Shown: positions 1 through 9,071 of the stretch, in pieces
How the letters are laid out: every line of letters starts with the position of its first letter
Numbering within the stretch: the first letter of the stretch is position 1
Origin: Thiobacillus sp. 65-1402
GTDB taxonomy: Bacteria; Pseudomonadota; Gammaproteobacteria; Burkholderiales; Thiobacillaceae
DNA length: 64,000 nucleotides
Reading direction: 5' to 3'
Assembly (NCBI RefSeq): GCF_001897685.1
Contig: NZ_MKUG01000001.1
Coordinates: 1 to 64,000 of the forward strand
The notes under the pieces: generated by a model
Seen by the model: the letters and a program-made list of their open reading frames with translations, nothing else
What the model was told of the DNA's origin: nothing
Database searches by the model: none
Translations under genes and position numbers: made by a program

Positions 1-1203
1 CACGTCTTTCGTCGCATGCATGACCTGGCAAATGGCGCTATTGCACCTGGACTCGGTCCGCAGGGCACGCACCGGCCAGCGGCTGCTGAGATGCAGCGCG
101 CGGCGGTCGAACTCGTCCACTTCATCCGCGGGGATGCGCAGAATGAGTTCGCTGCTGGTGAATCCCAGCAGTTGACGGATGGCCTTGGACACCACGTCCA
201 GGGTGTTGTCCAGGTCGAGCGAGAGCATCGCTTCCTGAACCATGCGGTTGCGTATCTCGAGTTCCCGGTTGACCTGGCGGATTTCCTGCTTGGAAAGCTT
301 CAGCCGGCGGTTGATCTGGGCCAGCGAATGACGCGACGTCTCGATCGTGCGCAGCGCCAGCAGGAAGCCGACGAATACCGACAGCATGATGCCGAGGTAA
401 AACAGCAGCTTGACGCCGTGCCACATCCACCAGGCCAGGTTCCACATGCTGGAAAAGCTGAACAGATAGGCGCTTTGCGCAAACACTACCAGCAGGCTGA
501 ACACCAGCAGCGCCAGAACCTGGTTGTGCTCGCGGAAATAGCGGTAGAACGCTATGGCCGCCAGCGCATAGAGCAGCCCGGCCAGATAATGCGTCGCATG
601 GAGGACGGAGGAAAACCTGAGATTGCTTGCGGAATCGGGAAACAGGCTCGGGATGAAATAGCGGTAGAGCGCCGCCACCAGTACGACCACGGCCATACCG
701 GCCGCGACCGTCGCCAGATCCGCCCTGGAAAAGCCATGATTGCGTTCGACCGCGATGCGGGCCGCCACGCCGGCGAAAATGAAGGCGCCGCCCAGAAAGG
801 TGGAGAGCGTGTGGTACAGGACGAAACGCGCCTGCTGGGTATGGGGATCGCTCCAGGCATGCAGCATGTCGAACACGCCCATGGCCAGAAAGCCCAGGCC
901 GAACAGGACCATGCTGGGGTCGCACCGCTTCAGGCAGGTCGACAGGATCATGCCGGCAATGGTCAGCGCCGTCAGGCCGCAGAACGCCTCGACCAGCAGA
1001 TGGCTCTGCGGTTCGATGAAGATGTGTTGCTGGAAGGTGAGGGGCGCCTGCGAAAAAATCAGCACCGGCGCGCCCACCAGCAGCAGCAGCCAGACAAAGA
1101 CGCCGATCTCCGGCAGGCTGAGCAGTGCAAGGCGCGCGCTGGCCGCACGCCTGATGTCGGCCAGAAATGCGGCAGTGAACGGGGCGGGAGATTTAGCGAA
1201 CAT
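1..1203 (-). CDS. Membrane-embedded sensor protein, MASE3-like (C-terminus off the left edge)
   Basis: An open frame of 401 codons starts with ATG at 1203 on the minus strand and is still open at base 1, so the C-terminal output domain is not visible. About the first 270 residues form seven or eight hydrophobic segments; the motif GVFDMLHAW inside them is typical of MASE3-type membrane sensor domains. A charged helical stretch that looks like a signalling coiled coil follows. The last visible part, with MVQEAMLSLDLDNTLDVVSK, looks like the start of a GAF-type domain. Such proteins usually end in a histidine kinase or GGDEF domain, and which one applies here cannot be told. The gene lies 85 bases downstream of the RND pump on the same strand but is probably separate from it. 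Confidence 0.75.
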   Translation of the reverse strand, partial: MFAKSPAPFTAAFLADIRRAASARLALLSLPEIGVFVWLLLLVGAPVLIFSQAPLTFQQHIFIEPQSHLLVEAFCGLTALTIAGMILSTCLKRCDPSMVLFGLGFLAMGVFDMLHAWSDPHTQQARFVLYHTLSTFLGGAFIFAGVAARIAVERNHGFSRADLATVAAGMAVVVLVAALYRYFIPSLFPDSASNLRFSSVLHATHYLAGLLYALAAIAFYRYFREHNQVLALLVFSLLVVFAQSAYLFSFSSMWNLAWWMWHGVKLLFYLGIMLSVFVGFLLALRTIETSRHSLAQINRRLKLSKQEIRQVNRELEIRNRMVQEAMLSLDLDNTLDVVSKAIRQLLGFTSSELILRIPADEVDEFDRRALHLSSRWPVRALRTESRCNSAICQVMHATKDV

Positions 1204-1288
1204 GGTCTTCACCGTCGTCAAGCCGATGGGCTTTCATTTTACGTCGCGAACCGGGACTGGGCCATAGCGGCCCGCCCCGTCGAATCGC

Positions 1289-4200
1289 TCAGGCGGCCGC
1301 CGCAACGAACCGGTCCGGCCAGCGGGTGGCCAGCCAGCGGAACAGGATCGGGATGACCACCAGGTTCAGCAAGGTGGAGCTCAGCATGCCGCCCAGCAGC
1401 ACGATGGCAAGCGGGCGTTCCATCTCCTTGCCGGTGGGGTCGCCGAGAATCAGGGGCGTCACCGCCAGCGCCGCCGTCAAAGCGGTCAGCAGGATCGGCA
1501 CCAGGCGATCGCAGGCGCCCTTGACGGCGATCTCGGCCATGCTCAGCTGCGGCTGCGCCTGCATCAGGTGCTGGTAGCGGGAGATGAGCAGCAGGCTGTT
1601 GCGGGTCGCCACGCCAAACAGCGCCACCATGCCGATCATGGACGACACGTTCAGGGTTTCGCCCGCCAGGGCGAGGGCGAACACGCCGCCGATCAAGGCG
1701 AACGGCAGGTTGAGCATCACCAGCATCACCAGCGACCACTGGCGGAAAGCCTGGAACATGATGAGCGTCATCAGCACCAGGGCGGCGCTGCCGGACAGCA
1801 GCAGGTTGCGCGTGGCGCGCTGCTGGCCCTCGAAATCGCCGCCGATTTCCAGCGCGTAGCCGGGCGGCAGCTCGACCTTCTCCTTGATGCGGGCCTGGGC
1901 TTCGCGCACCACCCCGTCGAGGTCGCGGCCTTCGGTGTTCCATTGCACCACGGCGCGGCGCGCGCCGCTGTCGCGGTTGATCATGTAGGGCTCCTGCACG
2001 ACCTTGATCCGCGCCAGATCCCGCAGCGGCACCACCACGCCCTCGGGCGAGATCAGGGGCATCTCGCCCAGCGTGCGGATGTCGGCACGGGCGGCTTCGT
2101 TGACGCGCAGGAACAGGTCGAAGGTGCGATCCTGCTCCAGCACCTTGGATGCCGTCACGCCGTTGAATGCCTGTTCCACCTGGGCCACGATGGACGCCGG
2201 CGTGAAGCCATAGGCGGCGGCGTCGGCCCGGTCGACATGCACATCCACTCCCGGCACCAGGATCATCGGCTCCATCTGCAGGTCGACGATGCCGGCAACG
2301 CCCTGCACCGCCTGATAGATCTCCTGCTGTTTCTGCTGCAGCACCGCGAAATCCTGGCCGTACAGTTTCACCGCCACCTGCGAGCGCACCCCGGAGAGGA
2401 TTTCCGACATGCGATGGGTGATGAATTGCGAAACGTTGGTCGACATGCCGGGAATCTGCGCCAGCTGCTCGCGGATGCGCTGCATGACTTCCGGCACGTT
2501 GGGCGTTCCCGGCTTCAGCGCGATGTCGAACTCGCTGAAGTTGACCGGCTGGGCGTCCTCGTCCAGCCGCGAGCGGCCGGCGCGCTGCGCCAGGCTGGCG
2601 ACCTCGGGCATTTCGCCGATCAGTTTTTCCACCTCGCGGCCCATCCGCAGGTTTTCCTCCAGCGAGGTGCCGGGCATCATGGTGGTGGCGATCACCAGGT
2701 TGCCTTCATGGAAGGGCGGGATGAAGGAGCGGCCCAGCCCCGCGAAGGTGACCGCGGCCGCCACCAGCAGCACCAGCGTGCTCGCGGCGACCGGCAGCGG
2801 CCACGCCTGCAGGTGCTGCAGCAGGCGTCGATAGCGCGCCAGCAGGAATTCCGAGATCGGACCCAGTCCGTATTCGCGCGTCTGCTGCTCTTTGCCCATC
2901 AGGTAGTAGCTCAGCACCGGCACCAGCGTGATGGCCACGATCAGCGAGCTGGCGATGGCAGCCAGGTAGGCGATCGCCATCGGCTGGAAGATGCGGCCTT
3001 CGATGCCCTGCAGGAAAAAGATCGGAGTGAACGCCACCAGGATGATGAGGGTGGCGAAGACCACCGAGTTGCGGATCTCCCGCGAACCTTCGTAGACGAT
3101 GTCCAGGGCCGGCAGCGGCGCGTCGGCCAGCTTGTTTTCGCGCAGGCGGCGCAGGATGTTCTCGACGTCGATGATGGCGTCGTCCACCACCTCGCCGATG
3201 GCGAACACCAGCCCGCCCAGGGTGAGCGCATTGATGCTGATGTCCAGCGCCCACAACACCAGCACCCCCGCCATCAGCGAGGTGGGGATGGCGATCAGGC
3301 TGATCGCCGTCGGCCGCCAGCGGAACAGGAACAGCAGCAGCACCAGGGCGACGATGATGGACGAATGCAGCAGGGCGTCGCGCAGGTTGTCGATCGAGGC
3401 GTCGATGAAACTGGCCTGGCGGAACACGTTGGGGATCAGCTGCACATCCTTGGGCAGGTTCTCCGCCATGCTGGCCAGCACCTTTTCCACGTTGCGGGTG
3501 GTCTCCATGGTGTCCGCGCCCCACAGCTTGGACACCGTGCCGATCACCGCCGGGCCGCCGTATATCTGGCCATCGCCCCGCTTCACTTCGCTGCCGAAGC
3601 GCACTTCGCCGACGTCGCCGATGTGGATGGGCTGTCCGCCGCGCATCGCGACCAGCGTATCGGCCACGTCGCGCAGACTTTCCACCTTGCCGTTGGCGCG
3701 GATGAAATATTCCTCTTCCGAACTGGGGTAGACGAACCCCCCCGGCGCCACCAGATTCGCGCTGCGCAGCGCCTGCGCCACCATGTCGGTGGAAACTCCG
3801 TATTTGCGCATGCGCAGGGGGTCCAGCAGCACCTGGTACTGCTTCACGCCGCCGCCCACCGCGACCACCGAGGCCACTCCGGGCTGCGCCAGCAGCCGAT
3901 TGCGGATGTCCCAGTCGACCAGGGTCCGCAGTTCGTGTTCGCGGTCGCTGCCCGACCAGTCCACCAGTCCGAACTTGAGCAGCCAGCTCACCGCCGAGGT
4001 CACCGGCATCATCTGCGGCGCCTGGGCGCCGGAAGGCAGCTGGCCCTGCACGGTCTGCATGCGCTCCTGAATGATCTGGCGCGCCCGGTAGATATCGATG
4101 CCCCACTTGAACACAATGGTGATGCGCGACAGTCCGACCGACGAGTTGGAGCGGATCTGGTCGATGTAGGGGGCGCCCTGCAGCACGATCTCGATCGGCC

Positions 4201-4399
4201 GGGTGACCAGCGTCTCCACGTCCTTGGCGGAGTAGCCGGGCACCTCGGTCTGGATCTGCACTTGCGGCGGCGCGTATTCGGGGAACACGTCCACCGCCAT
4301 GCTCAGTGCCGCGACGATGGATGCGCCAGCCAGAATCAGATACAGCAGAACCACCGTCAGGCGGTTCCTGAGAGACCATCGGATAGCCCAGTCAAACAT
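1289..4399 (-). CDS. RND efflux pump inner-membrane permease (CusA/CzcA-AcrB superfamily)
   Basis: The 1036-residue length and layout fit an RND permease: a first membrane helix near residues 15-35, two large periplasmic loops and two blocks of membrane helices. The protein would exchange protons for substrate in a tripartite pump. The proton-relay helix carries AIGEVVDDAIIDVEN with Asp406-Asp407. Adjacent aspartates are the AcrB-like arrangement, whereas classic metal pumps have DFG-x3-DG. Both adaptors encoded just upstream are rich in histidine and suggest a metal or other cationic substrate, so substrate class is open. The gap to the preceding adaptor is 19 bases, so all three genes are probably one operon (adaptor 2, adaptor 1, permease). 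No outer-membrane channel gene is seen in the window. Confidence 0.9.
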   Translation of the reverse strand: MFDWAIRWSLRNRLTVVLLYLILAGASIVAALSMAVDVFPEYAPPQVQIQTEVPGYSAKDVETLVTRPIEIVLQGAPYIDQIRSNSSVGLSRITIVFKWGIDIYRARQIIQERMQTVQGQLPSGAQAPQMMPVTSAVSWLLKFGLVDWSGSDREHELRTLVDWDIRNRLLAQPGVASVVAVGGGVKQYQVLLDPLRMRKYGVSTDMVAQALRSANLVAPGGFVYPSSEEEYFIRANGKVESLRDVADTLVAMRGGQPIHIGDVGEVRFGSEVKRGDGQIYGGPAVIGTVSKLWGADTMETTRNVEKVLASMAENLPKDVQLIPNVFRQASFIDASIDNLRDALLHSSIIVALVLLLFLFRWRPTAISLIAIPTSLMAGVLVLWALDISINALTLGGLVFAIGEVVDDAIIDVENILRRLRENKLADAPLPALDIVYEGSREIRNSVVFATLIILVAFTPIFFLQGIEGRIFQPMAIAYLAAIASSLIVAITLVPVLSYYLMGKEQQTREYGLGPISEFLLARYRRLLQHLQAWPLPVAASTLVLLVAAAVTFAGLGRSFIPPFHEGNLVIATTMMPGTSLEENLRMGREVEKLIGEMPEVASLAQRAGRSRLDEDAQPVNFSEFDIALKPGTPNVPEVMQRIREQLAQIPGMSTNVSQFITHRMSEILSGVRSQVAVKLYGQDFAVLQQKQQEIYQAVQGVAGIVDLQMEPMILVPGVDVHVDRADAAAYGFTPASIVAQVEQAFNGVTASKVLEQDRTFDLFLRVNEAARADIRTLGEMPLISPEGVVVPLRDLARIKVVQEPYMINRDSGARRAVVQWNTEGRDLDGVVREAQARIKEKVELPPGYALEIGGDFEGQQRATRNLLLSGSAALVLMTLIMFQAFRQWSLVMLVMLNLPFALIGGVFALALAGETLNVSSMIGMVALFGVATRNSLLLISRYQHLMQAQPQLSMAEIAVKGACDRLVPILLTALTAALAVTPLILGDPTGKEMERPLAIVLLGGMLSSTLLNLVVIPILFRWLATRWPDRFVAAAA

Positions 4400-4418
4400 G
4401 TGTCAGCCCGTCGTTAAG

Positions 4419-5666
4419 TCAGTGATGATGATCGTCATGGCTGTGGCCGCCGGCGTTCGCCCCGGCCCCTGCCGAAATGCGGTAGAGGCCTTCCAGCATC
4501 ATTTTTCCGGCCACCACGACCTTTTCGCCCGCCCCCACGCCCTGCACCTGAAGCAGTTCGGCGGTTTCGTCCAGCACCACCACGGGCTTGCGCAGATAGC
4601 GGCCGGGCGCCGCCTGCACGTACACCGCCGGGGCGACGCCCTGGCCCAGCACGGCCTGGCGCGGAACCCAGGTGCCCGAGCGGCTGCCCAGCTGCAGGCT
4701 GATGTTCACGGTCTGGCCCACCGCCATGCCCGCCGGCGTCCGCCCGAGATCGACCAGGAAACGCGCACGCTGGGTAACCGGATCCACCACCGGCAGCACC
4801 TGGGCAATCGGGCGCTCCAGCTGGCGGCCGTCGGGCAGGCCGATGCGCACCGACAGGCCGGGCCGCAACAGCGCCCGCTGGTCGGGATAGATATAGCCCT
4901 CCACCCACAGCGAGGCGTTGGCTGCCACCATCCGCGCCACCGCCCGGCCCACCACCACGAACTGCTTCATGGTTTTGTCCCCGGCGTTCACCAGGGAGCC
5001 GGGCTGCACGAACAATTCGGTGATAAAGCCGTCGCCGGGCGCATCGAGCATGATGTGCTCGACGACCTTGCCGTGATCGATCAGGTCGGCAACCTGCTTG
5101 TCGCTCATGCCCCACCAGCGCAGGTTTTCCTTGGCATCCTTGAGGTAGTTCGGCAGCCGCCCCTCTTCGCGCAGCACCTGCAGCTTGGCTTCGTTCTTGA
5201 GGAACTCGAGGTAGCCCTTCTGGGTGGTGATGAACTCCGGATTGAAGACGGAGGCGATGGGCTGGCCCTTGCGCACGCTGTCGCCCACCCGCACATAGAC
5301 TTCCGCCACCTGGCCGCTGACGGCGATGTTGACGTCGACCATGGCCTGGCTGTTGGGGACGACCAGGCCATAGGTCTTGATCGCCGAGGCCTGCGGGCCG
5401 GTCCGCACCGGGGCCAGGCCAAACAGGCTTTGCTCCCGTTCCTTCGCGCTGGACGGCAACGTCACTTCGGCGCCGCCTGCAGGCGCCGGCGCAGCCGTTG
5501 CCGCAGGCGCGGCCTGGCCGAACATGCGCGGATCGCTATGTCCCTGCGACAGGGGCGCCAGCGCGACGCCGATGCCGCCGCAGGCCAGCAGGCAAACGCC
5601 CTGCAGCCACGTCTTCCGCCACGCGGATGACCCAAGACCCCGCCGTCCTGCCAGCTCAATGCGCAT
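4419..5666 (-). CDS. RND periplasmic adaptor (HlyD/CusB family) with His-rich tail
   Basis: This 415-residue protein has a hydrophobic export segment at about residues 18-38 and then barrel-sandwich and beta-barrel adaptor regions, for example PGDGFITELFVQPGSLVNAG near the lipoyl-like part. It would link the RND permease to an outer-membrane channel. The mature N-terminus has HSDPRMFG (residues 43-50) and the last ten residues are GGHSHDDHHH, both plausible metal-binding stretches. The segment LLAC inside the signal region could be a poor lipobox. The start overlaps the stop of the second adaptor by 11 bases, which implies translational coupling. Confidence 0.88.
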   Translation of the reverse strand: MRIELAGRRGLGSSAWRKTWLQGVCLLACGGIGVALAPLSQGHSDPRMFGQAAPAATAAPAPAGGAEVTLPSSAKEREQSLFGLAPVRTGPQASAIKTYGLVVPNSQAMVDVNIAVSGQVAEVYVRVGDSVRKGQPIASVFNPEFITTQKGYLEFLKNEAKLQVLREEGRLPNYLKDAKENLRWWGMSDKQVADLIDHGKVVEHIMLDAPGDGFITELFVQPGSLVNAGDKTMKQFVVVGRAVARMVAANASLWVEGYIYPDQRALLRPGLSVRIGLPDGRQLERPIAQVLPVVDPVTQRARFLVDLGRTPAGMAVGQTVNISLQLGSRSGTWVPRQAVLGQGVAPAVYVQAAPGRYLRKPVVVLDETAELLQVQGVGAGEKVVVAGKMMLEGLYRISAGAGANAGGHSHDDHHH

Positions 5667-6522
5667 GATCAGCCCCCTCCAGACTCACGCTCGCCTGCAA
5701 ACCAACCAAGAGATCCACCCCTGCCGGCGGATTGCCGACCAGTTTGAGCCGCACCCGCTGGCGCTGGTTGACCGGGTTGGCAAAGGCATAGATCTGCTGC
5801 ACCACCGCCGGCATCGCCACCTGGCCACGGCGGGTGTCGGTCACGTAGACCGTGGCGCGCTGACCGGGTTTGAGCCTGGCGGCCTCGCGGACCGGCAGGC
5901 TGGCCTCCACCTGGATGGCCGACGGGCGCGCGATCGTGAGGATCGTGGTGCCGGTGGCGGTGTACTGGCCAACCTGCCCGCCGGTATTGAGAATCTGGTT
6001 GTTGACCACGTTCAGGCTGTAGATGAAGCCGGCAACCGGCGATTTGATGCGGATGCTCTTCAGCGGCTCGCGCTGCTTCTCCAGCAGCTTGATGTCGTCC
6101 TCCGACATGCCGCGCCACCCCAATCCCATGCGCGCGTCGATGAGCTTCTCGTTGCCCGTCATGGAGAATTCCCGCACCGCCTCCATGTTGGTGTACAGGC
6201 CCAGATAAGTGCTCTGGATGGTTTCCAGCTCGGCGCTTTCCATTTCGCCCAGCACCTCGTTGCGGGCAATCCGCTTGCCCACGTAGAGGTTGTTCAGCCG
6301 GGTGATGCGCGCATTGATCTTGATCACCACATCGGTCAGCTGACGCGTATCGAAGATCAGCGTGGCGGGGTAGCGGACCGCAGTCTCCACGGGATGATCG
6401 TGGCGATCGCCGCCGGCAGTGGGTGCGCCGAACATGGACGCATCGGAATGGGCATGCACCGACCCTTGCAGACCGAAAAACAAGGGCAGCGCCAGAACGA
6501 GCTTGCGCAGCATTTTCTTCAA
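5656..6522 (-). CDS. Second RND periplasmic adaptor (HlyD family), first gene of the pump operon
   Basis: This 288-residue protein has a clear signal peptide (residues 1-24, ending SVHA) followed by an adaptor fold; SPVAGFIYSLNVVNNQILNT marks the barrel-sandwich half. It is much shorter than the next adaptor and lacks a long alpha-hairpin. Mature residues 25-32 read HSDASMFG, the same HSD-x-x-MFG signature as in the neighbouring adaptor, and further His-Asp clusters follow (GGDRHDH) and close the protein (ADHAH). It may act together with the larger adaptor as a heteromeric adaptor pair. It is the promoter-proximal gene; the 320 bases upstream carry no gene. Confidence 0.85.
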   Translation of the reverse strand: MKKMLRKLVLALPLFFGLQGSVHAHSDASMFGAPTAGGDRHDHPVETAVRYPATLIFDTRQLTDVVIKINARITRLNNLYVGKRIARNEVLGEMESAELETIQSTYLGLYTNMEAVREFSMTGNEKLIDARMGLGWRGMSEDDIKLLEKQREPLKSIRIKSPVAGFIYSLNVVNNQILNTGGQVGQYTATGTTILTIARPSAIQVEASLPVREAARLKPGQRATVYVTDTRRGQVAMPAVVQQIYAFANPVNQRQRVRLKLVGNPPAGVDLLVGLQASVSLEGADHAH

Positions 6523-6842
6523 TCAGGAAAATTCTATGCCGCTATGCAAAGCAAGCCTTGTGCCAGATTCCGCACCCGCCGGTCGGGATCGTCCTCTGCG
6601 TCCGGCAAGCTGATGCCCTGCGCCATTCAGAGGCCATTTCGGGACGGCGATACGGCCCGTCGCCGCGCAGCGCGGGAGCCGGTTTGTCGCGGGCCGGCGA
6701 GACAAAAGATGTTTCACGCGTTCCGGAATGAAACGCGGCGACGTTTGCCTCGCCGCCGCCTGCGGGATAGCGCGGGGCGGCCCGGTGCATGAACGCCGCC
6801 AGGGTCTGAAGCGGCTTGCCGGTCAGCGGCGGCCCCGCACGC
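6523..6842. other. Gene-free stretch between the RND operon and the c-di-GMP regulator
   Basis: I see no convincing gene in these 320 bases. Short open frames exist on both strands but show no family motif and no good ribosome site. The stretch must hold the promoter of the pump operon at its left side and the 3' end of the regulator transcript at its right. A small hairpin (arms GCGGCGA/TCGCCGC, 6733-6754) lies there, but it has only three T after it on the minus strand, so it is a weak terminator candidate at best. Confidence 0.4.
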
Positions 6843-9050
6843 TCAGCTCGCCGCCGCCTGCCCCGCCTGGGCGAACCCCCGCGCATGCTGACTCAGCAAG
6901 GTGGTGGCTTCGTGGCCCGAAAGCGGGCCGCTGTAGAAAAAGCCCTGCATTTCATGGCACTGCATCTGCTGCAGCCGGGCGAGCTGGGATTCGGTTTCCA
7001 CCCCTTCGGCGACGACGTTGAGGTTCATGCCGCGCCCCATCGCAATCATGGCATTGACGATGGACACGTTTTCCTCGCGGTCGAGCTCCTGCACGAAGGA
7101 TTGATCGATCTTGAGGGTGTGGATGGGGAAGCGCGACAAATACTTGAACGAACTGTAGCCGGTGCCGAAGTCGTCGATGGCGAGCCGGAAGCCGGAGGCG
7201 GAGAGCCGCCCGAGCTTGATGGCATTGGCTTCGAAGTCCCGCATCAGCAGGCTCTCGGTGATTTCCAGCTCCATCTGCCGGCCGTCCAGGGCGTACACCT
7301 GCACGGCGCGCATGACGCTGTCGACGAAATCGGGGCTTTCGAGCTGGCGTGCGGAAATGTTGACCGACAGGCGCACCGGCGGCAGCCCGGCGCGGCGCCA
7401 GTCGGCCATCTGCGCGCCGGCCTGGCGCAACACCCAGTCGCCGATCGGCACGATGACGCCGGACTCCTCGGCCACCGGAATGAAGTCGGCGGGGGCCAGC
7501 AGGCCGCGCTGCGGATGCCACCAGCGCAGCAGGGCCTCGAAGCCGCGCACTTCGCCGGTGGCGGTGTCGACCTGCGGCTGATAGAACAGCACGAACTCGT
7601 TGCGCGCCAGCGCGCGGCGCAGGTCGGCTTCGACCTGCATGCGCTCGGAATAGGGCGCCTGCATGCCGGATTCCCAGAACAGCAGGCGGCTGCGTCCCTG
7701 CGACTTGGCCTGGTACATGGCGATCTCGGCCTGACGGATGAGATTGTCGATCATGTCGCCGTCTTCCGGCGCGACGCAGGCGCCGATGCTGACCGAGATG
7801 TAGATTTCGTGGCCCTTGACGTACACCGGCTTGGACAGCACCTGGATGATCTTGCGGCAGATATGCTCGACGTCGCTGCGCGACACCAGGGTCGGCAGCA
7901 GCACGGAAAACTCGTCGCCGCCGAGGCGCGCCAGGGTATCGCCTTCGCGCAGGCACTGGCGCAGCCGCGCGCCGACGGCGAGCAGCAGTTCGTCGCCGAT
8001 GGCGTGGCCGAGCGAATCGTTGATCACCTTGAAGTGGTCGAGATCGAGGCTCAGCACCGCCAGCGGCTGCTGGGTGCGCCTGGCCTGCGCCAGCATGAGG
8101 CCGAGGTGGTCGCGGAACAGCGCGCGGTTGGGCAGCCCGGTGAGCAGATCGTGGTAGGCCTGGTAGTGCACGGTTTCCTCGGCCTGCTTGCGCTCGGTGA
8201 CGTCCTTGGCGACGCCGTAACTGCCGATGAAGCGCCGCTCGAACGGGCCGGCCTCCTCGTCGTACATGCCGGTGGCGGTCAGCTCGACCGCCTTGCAGCG
8301 GCCGTTCATCAGGCGCGGGCGGCGGACGCCGGGATTGCACTTGAGGCGGATCTCGATGTTGCGCGCGCTGCGGTCGCCGGCGCGGCGTTCGTTGAACACA
8401 TGCTCGGCGCGGGCGATGTCGTCCTCGTGGATCACCAGGCTGTAGTGCTGGCCGACCAGGTCTTCGCGGCGGTAGCCGAGCAGGCTTTCGGCGCGGTCGT
8501 TGACGAAGGTGAAACGGCCGTCGCAGTCCAGCGTGTAGATGAAATCGGGCGAGCTGTTGACCAGGAAGCGGTGCCACTTTTCCGATTGCTGCAGGCGCTG
8601 CAGGATGTGGTTGTTTTCCTTTTCCAGGCGCCGCCGCGTCAGCGTGTTGTCGATGCGGCGCAGCAGTTCTTCCGGCTCGTAGGGCTTGCGCACGAAATCG
8701 GCGGCGCCGCCGCGCAGCGCGCGGATCGCGGCGTCGATGGTGCTGTCGCCGGACACCACGATCACCGGCGTATCGACGCCGCGGTCGGCGACGAAGCGCA
8801 GCACCTCGTTGCCGTTGAGGTCGGGCATGCCGAGGTCGAGCAGGATCACGTCGAACTGCTGCTTGCCGATGGCGATCAGGGCTTCGCAGCCGCCGCTGGC
8901 AGCCACCGCCTCGTAATCGCGGGTGGCCAGCAGGCGGGTGAGGCCTTCCAGGATCAAGGGTTCGTCGTCCGCCACCAGGATGCGCGGGCGCACCGGAAAG
9001 CTGCTGACCGAGCTGCGTTGCGGGGATGCATCGATAAGATCGTCTGACAC
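6843..9050 (-). CDS. Response regulator with PAS, GGDEF and EAL domains (cyclic-di-GMP turnover)
   Basis: The 735 residues divide into four domains. The REC domain (about 22-140) has acidic Asp28-Asp29, phospho-acceptor Asp72 and Lys122. A PAS domain follows (about 158-290), ending in the usual DVTERK linker. The GGDEF domain (about 295-455) has an intact GGDEF at 377-381 and an RxxD inhibitory site (Arg368, Asp371) five residues upstream. The EAL domain (about 475-720) has EAL at 505-507 and DDFGTGYSS. Both catalytic domains look intact, so the protein could make or break cyclic di-GMP under phosphorylation control. It starts 21 bases after the histidine kinase gene on the same strand, and the two are probably a two-component pair. 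Confidence 0.93.
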   Translation of the reverse strand: MSDDLIDASPQRSSVSSFPVRPRILVADDEPLILEGLTRLLATRDYEAVAASGGCEALIAIGKQQFDVILLDLGMPDLNGNEVLRFVADRGVDTPVIVVSGDSTIDAAIRALRGGAADFVRKPYEPEELLRRIDNTLTRRRLEKENNHILQRLQQSEKWHRFLVNSSPDFIYTLDCDGRFTFVNDRAESLLGYRREDLVGQHYSLVIHEDDIARAEHVFNERRAGDRSARNIEIRLKCNPGVRRPRLMNGRCKAVELTATGMYDEEAGPFERRFIGSYGVAKDVTERKQAEETVHYQAYHDLLTGLPNRALFRDHLGLMLAQARRTQQPLAVLSLDLDHFKVINDSLGHAIGDELLLAVGARLRQCLREGDTLARLGGDEFSVLLPTLVSRSDVEHICRKIIQVLSKPVYVKGHEIYISVSIGACVAPEDGDMIDNLIRQAEIAMYQAKSQGRSRLLFWESGMQAPYSERMQVEADLRRALARNEFVLFYQPQVDTATGEVRGFEALLRWWHPQRGLLAPADFIPVAEESGVIVPIGDWVLRQAGAQMADWRRAGLPPVRLSVNISARQLESPDFVDSVMRAVQVYALDGRQMELEITESLLMRDFEANAIKLGRLSASGFRLAIDDFGTGYSSFKYLSRFPIHTLKIDQSFVQELDREENVSIVNAMIAMGRGMNLNVVAEGVETESQLARLQQMQCHEMQGFFYSGPLSGHEATTLLSQHARGFAQAGQAAAS

Positions 9051-9071
9051 GGAGTTCTCCTCGGACTTGGG

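Noticed and set aside
1568..4417. Long plus-strand open frame opposite the RND permease
   Set aside because: Its translation is rich in His, Arg and Gln without any family motif, which is typical of the antisense of a GC-rich gene; the minus strand encodes a complete RND permease.
6542..6886. Possible 114-codon minus-strand gene in the gap before the regulator
   Set aside because: It overlaps the end of the regulator gene, has Arg/Pro-rich low-complexity translation and no ribosome site or family match.
6816..9047. Long plus-strand open frame opposite the GGDEF-EAL regulator
   Set aside because: It is the antisense shadow of a protein with intact REC, GGDEF and EAL motifs and has no motif of its own.
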